Part shown: positions 1 to 5,996 of the stretch, piece after piece
How the letters are laid out: each line of letters opens with the position of its first letter
How positions within the stretch are numbered: position 1 is the stretch's first letter
NCBI GenBank assembly: GCA_012514925.1
Contig: JAAYZI010000068.1
Location: 1 to 11,111, forward strand
Length of the DNA stretch: 11,111 nt
Source of the DNA: Deltaproteobacteria bacterium
GTDB taxonomy: Bacteria; Bdellovibrionota_C; UBA2361; JAAYZI01
Direction of reading: 5' to 3'
Position numbers and translations under genes: made by a program
The notes under the pieces: model-generated
The model's database searches: none
What the model was told of the DNA's origin: nothing
What the model saw: the letters and a program-made list of their open reading frames with translations, nothing else

Positions 1-80
1 GCGCGAGATATGTATATGTGACAAGGTTTAATAAGAGCCCAGGTTAGCAAAGCCTTTCTGGTGATAGCTGGCAGTGGCGC

Positions 81-169
81 GGAATTGATTTTACTTTCTC
101 CAGAGAAAGTAATATCCGTGCAAACGGATACCATCACACAGACAATGTTAGATTTCTAAGTGAGTGGTA
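81..169 (+). repeat. Structured intergenic repeat, copy 1
   Basis: The core at 93-133 matches 4856-4896 at 38 of 41 positions, and all three differences are transitions. Hairpin A has 10-bp arms (91-100 and 103-112) around CA, with centre ACTTTCTCCAGAGAAAGT. Hairpin B has arms TATCCGT (113-119) and ACGGATA (124-130) around a GCAA loop of the GNRA type. An 11-mer CGGAATTGATT precedes both copies (80-90 here), and a TGGTAA follows both (165-170 here). No T-tract follows either hairpin, so it does not look like a simple terminator. It lies just beyond the rpoE stop, on the opposite reading sense. It could be a REP-like or MITE-like element, or a structured RNA. No family is recognised. Confidence 0.7.
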
Positions 170-171
170 AA

Positions 172-801
172 CTAAACTACATCCTTAAGCCGCTCGCTAT
201 CCTCTCCCGCGCCATCACTTCGGCCATCGCCCCAAAAGGCATGAAGCCTCCTCTTTAGCATAAAGCGTGAGCGGTGCAGCCTGGACTTAACCGCTGGCAC
301 TGAAATATGCAAAATCTCTGCTACCTCCCGGCTGGTTAGCCCGTCAACATCCCTCAACACAAAGACAGGCCGGTATTCATCCGGCAGCTTGCTTATGGCT
401 TTACTTAAAGCGAGCAACATCTCCTTTCGCGCAGCAAGATTCGAAGCATCGTGATCCTCGCATGTTTTTAGGATCTGAGGATTTTCGACCCCTGAAATTA
501 CATCCTCAAGAGCCACGCTTTGATCTTGACGCCGCTTACGGATTTTCATCAGTCCGGCATTTACCGTAACGCGGTACAACCAACTTGAAAAAGAAGATTT
601 ACCTTCAAATCCGTTTATCTTTCTAAAAACTGTAACGAACACATCCTGCAACACCTCTTCGGCGTCTTCCGGACTTCTCGTCAACCTTACCGCTAAGCCA
701 TAAGCCTTTTCAGCATAACGCTCAATTAACAGCTCAAAACCTTTCTCTTGACCCGCCCTTAACGCTTCAATTAAATCCAAGTCTGCCATTCCTTCTGCCA
801 T
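172..801 (-). CDS. rpoE: RNA polymerase ECF sigma factor, RpoE-like
   Basis: This is an extracytoplasmic-function sigma-70 factor of about 209 residues, which directs RNA polymerase to stress-type promoters. Region 2 spans roughly residues 15-90. It includes the core-binding and -10 recognition helices around AEEVLQDVFVTVFRK and the FSSWLYRVTVN motif. Region 4 (about 125-185) contains LPDEYRPVFVLRDVDGLT and the helix-turn-helix SREVAEILHISVPAVKSRLH for -35 recognition. The ATG at 801 is preferred because GAGGTGG lies about 5 nt upstream; an in-frame TTG at 828 is the longer alternative, and an ATG at 789 with GAAGGA before it is also possible. It is transcribed in the same direction as degP, 251 nt downstream of it, a natural pairing for envelope stress. 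No anti-sigma gene follows within the 171 nt left in the window. Family assignment is firm; the rpoE symbol is by class, not proven orthology. Confidence 0.9.
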   Translation of the reverse strand: MAEGMADLDLIEALRAGQEKGFELLIERYAEKAYGLAVRLTRSPEDAEEVLQDVFVTVFRKINGFEGKSSFSSWLYRVTVNAGLMKIRKRRQDQSVALEDVISGVENPQILKTCEDHDASNLAARKEMLLALSKAISKLPDEYRPVFVLRDVDGLTSREVAEILHISVPAVKSRLHRSRFMLKRRLHAFWGDGRSDGAGEDSERLKDVV

Positions 802-997
802 AACCACCTCAACCTGATACAACGCCAATTACATAGACGCTTCAACGCAAGAACCTTGCCAAGCAAATCGAAAAACAGAAACTGAGGACTTAACTCCACC
901 GACACGACAGGCAACGCCGCTAAAAAAAGCTTAAGTCTGGGAATCTAATGCGATACCACCGCCATCCAATCAGTAAGAACGATTGTTCGGCAGCGCG

Positions 998-1026
998 CGT
1001 GCCGCGATGCTTTTCACCGCGGCACG
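998..1026 (-). terminator. GC-rich hairpin between degP and rpoE
   Basis: A perfect 9-bp stem, CGTGCCGCG (998-1006) and CGCGGCACG (1018-1026), encloses an 11-nt loop. It starts about 27 nt past the degP stop. No clear run of T follows on the minus strand, so a factor-independent terminator is doubtful. An mRNA-stabilising or attenuating hairpin between degP and rpoE is equally possible. The rest of the 802-1052 gap shows nothing else I can support. Confidence 0.4.
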
Positions 1027-1052
1027 GTTCATTTTGTGTCAATGAAATGACG

Positions 1053-2495
1053 CTAGTTGAGTTTAAGCGTCAAAAACCTTGTGCCTTCCTTCTTACGAAT
1101 CAACACCAAGACCGGGTTAGCCTTATCGATAGATTTTAAGATACTAGCAAGCGTCTCCTCATCTACCACAGACTGATTGTTTATCTCTTCAATAATATCC
1201 CCCCGCTCGATGCCCGCGCGATAAGCAGGCGAGTTGAGCTTAACGCCCGTAACGATCACTCCACGCACACTGGCCAATCCCAACGAATTCGCTATATCTT
1301 CAGTCACCTTTTGAACTGTAATTCCGATCTCGTTCGGTACTGGCCTAACTTTGTCTTTTTCCTTCTCCGCGAAATCTTTAGAAAGCTCTACGACCTTGGG
1401 CTTAAGTATCATGGATTTACCATCTCGTAAGATTTCGACCTCCACAACCCGGCCAATCGGAGTGTTAGCCACAAGCAGGGGCAAATTGTCATGCTCACGC
1501 ACGGGCTTGCCATCGTAACGCACGATGATGTCTTTGATCTTAAATCCAACCTTATCGGCAGGGCTGCCCTTCATAACATCCGCAACCAGCGCCCCGTGCG
1601 CCTCTTTCAGCCGTAAGGCTTCTGCAATATCAGGCGTTACATTCTGAATAATAACGCCTAACATACCACGCGTAACCTTGCCGTTTGTTCGCAGCTGTTG
1701 CAGCACCCCCTTAGCCAAGTTTATAGGAATGGCGAATCCGATTCCGATATTGAAACCCGCACCGCCAAACTGAGTGCGTCCCGGACTGAAAATAGCCGTG
1801 TTTATGCCTACCACCTGCCCGCACGTATTAAAAAGCGGACCACCTGAACTGCCGGGGTTAATGGAAGCATCAGTCTGTATAAAATCATCGTAAGGCCCGC
1901 CTCTGGAAGTAAAACCACGCCTGGATTTAGCTGACACGATACCTTGCGTCACCGTTTGTCCAAGATGGAACTGGTTTCCGATCGCCAACACCCACTCCCC
2001 AACTTTAAGCTTCTCCGAATCACCCACAAAAACCGGCACTAACTCTGTTTTTGGTTTAATTTCTATCACAGCTAAGTCGGTTTTTTCATCGACCCCCACT
2101 ACTTCTGCAATATAGTCGGTTTTGTCATCGAGCAGCCGCACGATAATTTTATCGGACTTTTCGATCACATGATTGTTGGTAACGATATAGCCGCTCTTGT
2201 CGACGATAAAACCCGATCCGAGCGAGCGTACTAGCTGCTCTGGGTCATTTCGGAAAAAAGGAAATCCCGGGGTGACAGACTCCTTTTCCTCACTAAACGT
2301 CTCGTTCTCCACCGAGATGTTTACAACGGAAGGGCTTAGCACCCGTGCTAATTCCTCAAAGTGGGGGTTGGCTGCGCCGCACGCACCGGCCTGCTCGAAC
2401 TCTATCGGCATGCCTTCACGCAAAAACTCCTCAGCCCCAACGCTGGAAACAAAAAACAACGCCCATCCTAAAATTGCTGAAATCAAGATATTCAC
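1053..2495 (-). CDS. degP: Periplasmic serine protease/chaperone DegP (HtrA family, two PDZ domains)
   Basis: This 480-residue protein has the standard DegP/DegQ layout. An N-terminal signal peptide (hydrophobic about 1-20, likely cut after SVGA at residue 21) sends it to the periplasm. The trypsin-like domain has the full triad: His109 in TNNHV, Asp140 in KTDLAVIEI and Ser217 in NPGSSGGPL. PDZ1 spans about 275-370 and PDZ2 about 388-478. The family degrades or holds misfolded envelope proteins and is activated by exposed C-terminal residues. The start is a GTG at 2495 with an AGGGG Shine-Dalgarno 7 nt upstream; the signal peptide begins right there, which supports it. It lies 23 nt after the DUF1844 gene, so the two are probably cotranscribed, and an RpoE-type sigma gene follows. 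DegQ or MucD naming would also be fair. Confidence 0.95.
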   Translation of the reverse strand: MNILISAILGWALFFVSSVGAEEFLREGMPIEFEQAGACGAANPHFEELARVLSPSVVNISVENETFSEEKESVTPGFPFFRNDPEQLVRSLGSGFIVDKSGYIVTNNHVIEKSDKIIVRLLDDKTDYIAEVVGVDEKTDLAVIEIKPKTELVPVFVGDSEKLKVGEWVLAIGNQFHLGQTVTQGIVSAKSRRGFTSRGGPYDDFIQTDASINPGSSGGPLFNTCGQVVGINTAIFSPGRTQFGGAGFNIGIGFAIPINLAKGVLQQLRTNGKVTRGMLGVIIQNVTPDIAEALRLKEAHGALVADVMKGSPADKVGFKIKDIIVRYDGKPVREHDNLPLLVANTPIGRVVEVEILRDGKSMILKPKVVELSKDFAEKEKDKVRPVPNEIGITVQKVTEDIANSLGLASVRGVIVTGVKLNSPAYRAGIERGDIIEEINNQSVVDEETLASILKSIDKANPVLVLIRKKEGTRFLTLKLN

Positions 2496-2518
2496 GAATA
2501 TTCCCCTACCCTCACGCC

Positions 2519-2917
2519 TTACTTAGCCCTGACAAAACCTAATCTTAGAGTGTGCAACACCTCGTCGAGCAGCTGCTCCTCATCCTCATTCAAATTCCCC
2601 TTTGTCTTCTCCTTTAGCATCGCCAATAAATCGATAGTGCGCTTGGCGGCGTCAACATCTACTGGAATACTGAGCCCCTCCGGCGGCTTCATCTCGCCAA
2701 GCTGTGCCAGGGCCTGAGTCGCAAGCGATACCACAAAGGAGTTAAATGTGACTTCCTGCAAAACCGACTCCTCAGGACTGTCTTTTTTGGACTCGACTAT
2801 GACAGCCTCTTTCTCTGACGTTTCGGCGGACACATCGACCCTCTCCTTACCGTCGTCATCAAAACGCCTTCTATCTTTTACGATGAATCCCTGTTTAATT
2901 TCCTCTTCTTCTTTCAT
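2519..2917 (-). CDS. DUF1844 family protein
   Basis: This is a 132-residue soluble protein without signal peptide or membrane segment. The first 50 or so residues are highly charged (MKEEEEIKQGFIVKDRRRF then acidic stretches), probably disordered. The C-terminal part matches the DUF1844 pattern: FNSFVVSLATQALAQLGE, then a Pro-rich PPEGL turn, VDVDAAKRTIDLLAMLKEKT and a final helix LLDEVLHTLRLGFV. The family has no established function; it is common in deltaproteobacteria and related lineages as a short helical protein. It is the first gene of the minus-strand group with degP, 23 nt upstream of the protease, and has its own promoter at 2956-2985. The ATG has only a weak upstream purine tract (AGGTAAG, then about 5 nt). 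Function unknown. Confidence 0.85.
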   Translation of the reverse strand: MKEEEEIKQGFIVKDRRRFDDDGKERVDVSAETSEKEAVIVESKKDSPEESVLQEVTFNSFVVSLATQALAQLGEMKPPEGLSIPVDVDAAKRTIDLLAMLKEKTKGNLNEDEEQLLDEVLHTLRLGFVRAK

Positions 2918-2955
2918 CCGGACTTACCTGTTGTTTCTAAGACCAAACAGACGCT

Positions 2956-2985
2956 ATTATAGCTGTATGCACGTCTTTCGAACAA
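2956..2985 (-). promoter_or_regulatory. Sigma-70-type promoter for DUF1844-degP
   Basis: On the minus strand a perfect -10 TATAAT (2961-2956) is preceded, after an 18-nt spacer, by TTGTTC (2985-2980) as -35. The predicted start is about 30 nt before the DUF1844 ATG. It lies in the 108-nt divergent gap shared with the hydrolase gene at 3026. It is a housekeeping-type promoter, not an obvious ECF-type one. Confidence 0.6.
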
Positions 2986-3025
2986 TGATCAAGAGCTGCT
3001 CTCTATTCAACCCCAAAAAAGTGCA

Positions 3026-3799
3026 ATGATTATAAGAATTCTAGGCTGCGGAACCTCCACTGGGGTGCCCATTCCTGCTTGTAGCTGCCAGGTATGCACC
3101 TCCTCGGATCCCCGTAACAACCGCACCCGCGCATCCGCCCTAATCACATTTAACGACCAGCAATCCTTGCTAATCGATGCCTGCACGGATTTGCGCCACC
3201 AAGTTTTAAAGTGGGGAGTAAAAAATGTCCACGCTGTCTTGTTCACCCATCCGCACTCAGACCACATACTGGGGCTTGACGATCTACGCGGCTTTAATTT
3301 TGTGCAAAGCGAGCCCATTCCTTGCTTTGCCTGTAAGGACACCTTGCAAGAGCTCCGCCGTATCTTTCCATACGCTTTTGAACCTCCTCCGAACTACTTA
3401 GGCGGCCAACTGGTACAACTTGATTTCCATGAGATTTCACCCCCTCAGCCATTTATCGCACTGGGTAAGGAGATTCAGCCTTTCCTGCTGATGCACGGCA
3501 CAAAAGCGGCGACTGGATACCGCATTGGAGACTTCGCCTACGCCACCGACTGTAATCACATACCACCCCAGTCAAAAGCGTTGCTTAAAGGGTTACGTTG
3601 CCTGATTCTGGACGGTCTGCGTCACCAACCACACGCCACTCATTTTACCATTTCCCAAGCGATAGAAGTCGCCATGGAACTAAACGCGGAGATAACTTAC
3701 CTGACCCATATGACCCACGACGTCGATTACGAAAGCGTCAGTGCCAAGCTGCCGGCGAAAGTGCGGCTGGCTTACGATGGACTGGAAATTAAACTCTAG
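3026..3799 (+). CDS. MBL-fold metal-dependent hydrolase, PhnP-like
   Basis: This 257-residue cytoplasmic protein of the metallo-beta-lactamase superfamily resembles the PhnP branch (phosphodiesterase-like). The first strand ends in the GCGTSTGVPIPACSCQVC motif; Cys19, Cys21 and Cys24 match the structural zinc site of PhnP. The metal-binding signature THPHSDH is at residues 74-80 (His75, His77, Asp79, His80). Further ligands are expected at the GTKAATGYRIGDFAYATDC segment (His before it, Asp within it) and the C-terminal LTHMTHD. In PhnP the family cleaves cyclic phosphodiesters; no phn genes are nearby, so the substrate here is unknown. There is no visible Shine-Dalgarno before the ATG (CCCCAAAAAAGTGCA), so initiation may be leaderless or weak. 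It is divergent from the degP group, and its stop overlaps the ispD scar on the other strand. Confidence 0.88.
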   Translation: MIIRILGCGTSTGVPIPACSCQVCTSSDPRNNRTRASALITFNDQQSLLIDACTDLRHQVLKWGVKNVHAVLFTHPHSDHILGLDDLRGFNFVQSEPIPCFACKDTLQELRRIFPYAFEPPPNYLGGQLVQLDFHEISPPQPFIALGKEIQPFLLMHGTKAATGYRIGDFAYATDCNHIPPQSKALLKGLRCLILDGLRHQPHATHFTISQAIEVAMELNAEITYLTHMTHDVDYESVSAKLPAKVRLAYDGLEIKL

Positions 3800-3964
3800 T
3801 TTGGATGTTCCACCAGTTTTTTAGTCAACTCGTAATCTTTAGGTGTGGTAATACTGTCAATCATCGACACCACCCAAAGGCAACAGCAATTTAGGGCCAG
3901 CCGCCCCCATACGCGCGCTACTGCCCGCGGCTGGAACAAGGGCGACTACTGTGGCGCGGTGCAT
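3796..3964 (-). pseudogene. ispD: ispD remnant with a large internal deletion
   Basis: IspD (2-C-methyl-D-erythritol 4-phosphate cytidylyltransferase, MEP isoprenoid pathway) is normally about 230 residues; here only about 57 codons remain. From ATG 3964 the frame reads MHRATVVALVPAAGSSARMG and continues to KLLLPLGG, the canonical CTP-binding N-terminus, then stops at 3857-3859. In the next frame (3864-3796) it reads IDSITTPKDYELTKKLVE, the typical IspD C-terminus, ending at a TAG at 3796-3798. About 170 central residues, including the substrate-binding part, are missing, and the two ends are joined out of frame (169 nt is not a multiple of 3). It sits 29 nt after carD, the usual place for ispD in many bacteria. 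The fragment cannot make an active enzyme. A misassembly or collapsed read is the main alternative. Confidence 0.82.
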
Positions 3965-3993
3965 AGCCGGAACTTACCCGCCTTAGCTGTGAC

Positions 3994-4497
3994 TTACGAG
4001 AAGAAAGACTGAATCTCTCCCATGACCTTCTCATGGGTGCGCGACTTGGCGATCGCAATCTCAGAAACCAAAAGATTCTGCGCAGTATCGAGCATTTTCT
4101 TCTCGCCGAAAGATAACTCCTTATCAACGCTTAAAACGGAAAGATCTCTAAGCACCTCGGCGATCTCATAAACAGAACCGGTTTTGATCTTCTGAGAATA
4201 TTCTCTGAAACGGCGATTCCAAGTTTGCGTGTCGATCTTGCCACGACGTTCCTTTAAAATCTTGTAGACCTTGTCCACGGCCTTACGGTCAACCACCTTG
4301 CGTAACCCGACTGACTCGGCCTGCATCACCGGAATCATGATGCGCATGCCAGTATCGACAATCAAAATCTCAAAAAACTGCTGCTCCGAACCAGAGATGT
4401 TTTTCTTAAGAAGCGCGTTGATCTTACCCACTCCATGGCCAGGATAAACAACCATATCTCCGGGACTAAAAGAATCATCTGCCGCTTTCTTCACCAA
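3994..4497 (-). CDS. carD: CarD/CdnL family transcription regulator
   Basis: CarD/CdnL binds the RNA polymerase beta subunit and stabilises open complexes, notably at rRNA promoters. The N-terminal RNAP-interaction domain starts with FSPGDMVVYPGHGVGKI and includes GMRIMIPV and the SVGLRKVV segment. The helical DNA-binding domain has KIDTQTWNRRFREY with the conserved Trp that wedges at the promoter bubble edge, then GSVYEIAEVLRDL and LSFGEKKMLDTAQNLL. I place the start at TTG 4497 (about 167 residues, close to the family length) because AGGAG lies 7 nt upstream. The ATG at 4512 (172 residues) would put that Shine-Dalgarno inside the gene and has none of its own; a still longer ATG/GTG frame reaches 4608 and seems unlikely. 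It is followed after 29 nt by the ispD scar on the same strand. Confidence 0.93.
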   Translation of the reverse strand: MVKKAADDSFSPGDMVVYPGHGVGKINALLKKNISGSEQQFFEILIVDTGMRIMIPVMQAESVGLRKVVDRKAVDKVYKILKERRGKIDTQTWNRRFREYSQKIKTGSVYEIAEVLRDLSVLSVDKELSFGEKKMLDTAQNLLVSEIAIAKSRTHEKVMGEIQSFFS

Positions 4498-4810
4498 TTT
4501 ATTTCTCCTCATTAAAAGGAAGCATCGGTTCTGCCCGTAACACACCACGGTGCCGTTAGGCTTATTTACATCCAACCAACCGGACGACCTTTGTGCCGGA
4601 AGAACCAACCTTCAAATTAGAATTGAAAAACAAGAAAACTAGAGAGGGGAAAAATAGGGCGCTCCAACTGCATTTTTCAGGCTTAAAATTCCAACCTCAG
4701 ACTCGCGCTCCCCTAATGCTTCCAAGCTCCCAAGTCTGCTTCACTATATCAAAAAAAAAGAGCCTGAGCAAACATCACGACCAAAACAAAAAGCGTAACC
4801 GTTCACGTAC

Positions 4811-4929
4811 GGAATTGATTACACAATTTTTTTTCTGCCTGGGCGGTAAAATTTCACTTTCTCCAGAGAAAGTAATATTCATGTAAACGGATACCAAAAA
4901 AGCTCTGATACTCTCGAAATGACTGGTAA
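4811..4929 (+). repeat. Structured intergenic repeat, copy 2
   Basis: The core 4856-4896 repeats positions 93-133 with three transitions. Hairpin A (ACTTTCTCCAGAGAAAGT, 4856-4873) is identical. In hairpin B the arms become TATTCAT (4876-4882) and ACGGATA (4887-4893) around GTAA (4883-4886). One change gives a T-G wobble, one an A-C mismatch, and the loop still fits GNRA. The upstream 11-mer CGGAATTGATT is present but about 33 nt further from hairpin A than in copy 1, so one copy has an insertion or the other a deletion. TGGTAA follows at 4924-4929. The repeat reads in the same sense as pyrD, about 150 nt ahead of its start. Confidence 0.7.
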
Positions 4930-4986
4930 TTTAACTCATGCCCTGTGAAGCAGACCACGACACAGTAGGGGTTCTTACTTAGTTCG

Positions 4987-5048
4987 TATCCGCTAACGCA
5001 GTTGCTATCCAAGGCTAAGAGTGTAAAGAATTGGCGTTAGCGCGGATA
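4987..5048 (+). promoter_or_regulatory. Long inverted repeat in the pyrD leader
   Basis: TATCCGC (4987-4993) followed by TAACGC (4994-4999) pairs with GCGTTA (5034-5039) and GCGGATA (5042-5048). This gives 13 base pairs interrupted only by a 2-nt GC bulge at 5040-5041, with a 34-nt loop. It ends about 30 nt before the pyrD ATG. No T-run follows, so it is not a standard attenuator. It could be a translation-control hairpin or an operator for a dimeric regulator. No known pyrimidine regulatory motif (such as a PyrR site) is recognised. Confidence 0.45.
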
Positions 5049-5078
5049 GCTACGTATCACTTGTTCTCTTTCTCAGCC

Positions 5079-5996
5079 ATGGCGGATCTAAGTCTGAAAT
5101 TGTGCGGACTCAAGCTTGAAAACCCAACCATCTTGGCGTCAGGCATCATGGGCACCAGCCGCGCTTCCATGACCTACGCCATCAAAAACGGTGCCGCCGC
5201 TGTAACCACCAAATCGATCTCGGTCGAAAAACGCAAAGGCCATCCCGCGCCGATCATTGTGACCTACGCCGGAGGCATGCTCAACTCTGTAGGATATTCC
5301 AATCCAGGCATCGACAATGTCGCCGATGAATTTGGCGATCTACAAAACGCAGGCGCACCGGTGATCGGCAGCTTGACCGGACGTGATGAAAACGATTTTG
5401 CGATTCTCGCAGAGAAAGCCGCCGCCCTGGATTTTGAGGCGATTGAGATCGTGCTCTCTTGCCCGCACACTCCCGGTTACGGCACCATGGCTGGACTAAG
5501 CACTCCGGAAAAAACCGCGGCGATTACCCAAATTGTGAAGCAGCGCTGCAAAAAACCTCTCTTCGTGAAACTATCACCAAACGTCATGGGGCTGGTAGAG
5601 CTGGCAAAAGCAGCCGAAGAGGCTGGAGCGGACGCGATTACAGCCGTCAACACCGCAGGTCCTGGCATGATTATCGACATCAAGAGCCGCAAACCCGTTC
5701 TAGGCGGCAGAATCGGGGGGCTTAGCGGCGACGCGTTACGTCCCATCGCCGTGCGCTGCGTTTACGACATCTATGAAGCTGTGAGCATCCCGATTATCGG
5801 CACCGGCGGCATCATTAATGGCGAACACGCCGCCGAAATGATCATGGCCGGTGCGACTGCACTTGGCATAGGTAGCGCCGTTTATTACCGCGGCATTGAT
5901 GTCTTTAAAAAGATTTGCCTGGAGTTGGAAGAATTTATGGAGAGCGAAGGGATTTCGTCTTTGGCACAAATGCGGGGAGCGGCACATGAAGCATGA
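5079..5996 (+). CDS. pyrD: Dihydroorotate dehydrogenase catalytic subunit (class 1B, NAD-linked)
   Basis: PyrD oxidises dihydroorotate to orotate on FMN in pyrimidine synthesis; the class 1B form works with PyrK. The protein (305 residues from ATG 5079) is a TIM barrel. It starts with the hallmark MADLSLKLCGLKLENPTILA, then SG; it has TTKSIS (Lys45), the GGMLNSVGYSNPG loop, SCPH with the presumed catalytic Cys128, FVKLSPNV, NTAGPGM and the phosphate-binding GTGGI near 240. Start 5079 is chosen because family members begin at MADLS; an in-frame TTG at 5031 lies within a hairpin and adds an untypical tail. No Shine-Dalgarno is visible before 5079. Odd point: the residue three before Cys128 is Val (IVLSCPH), where family members usually have Asn (NxSCP). 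Its last codons overlap pyrK by 11 nt. Confidence 0.93.
   Translation: MADLSLKLCGLKLENPTILASGIMGTSRASMTYAIKNGAAAVTTKSISVEKRKGHPAPIIVTYAGGMLNSVGYSNPGIDNVADEFGDLQNAGAPVIGSLTGRDENDFAILAEKAAALDFEAIEIVLSCPHTPGYGTMAGLSTPEKTAAITQIVKQRCKKPLFVKLSPNVMGLVELAKAAEEAGADAITAVNTAGPGMIIDIKSRKPVLGGRIGGLSGDALRPIAVRCVYDIYEAVSIPIIGTGGIINGEHAAEMIMAGATALGIGSAVYYRGIDVFKKICLELEEFMESEGISSLAQMRGAAHEA

Larger units (their letters stand above)
4498..5078. other. Intergenic region between carD and pyrD
   Basis: These 581 nt separate divergent carD and pyrD. I see no convincing protein gene; the open frame at 4593-4886 has low-complexity, Lys/Ser-rich content and runs into the repeat. The region holds A-rich stretches (for example 4750-4758), the second copy of the structured repeat (4811-4929) and an inverted repeat in the pyrD leader (4987-5048). 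Promoters for both genes must lie here, but I could not identify a strong -35/-10 pair with confidence. Confidence 0.6.

Noticed and set aside
91..112. Palindrome considered as the rpoE terminator
   Set aside because: No T-run follows on the minus strand, and the same sequence recurs at 4856-4873 where no minus-strand gene ends, so it is better explained as part of the repeat.
948..1139. Plus-strand open frame of 63 codons overlapping the degP end
   Set aside because: No ribosome site or family match; it covers the degP-rpoE hairpin and the degP 3' end, so it is a shadow.
4593..4886. Plus-strand open frame of 97 codons in the carD-pyrD gap
   Set aside because: Low-complexity Lys/Ser/Phe content, runs through poly-A and poly-T tracts and into the structured repeat; no family or ribosome site.
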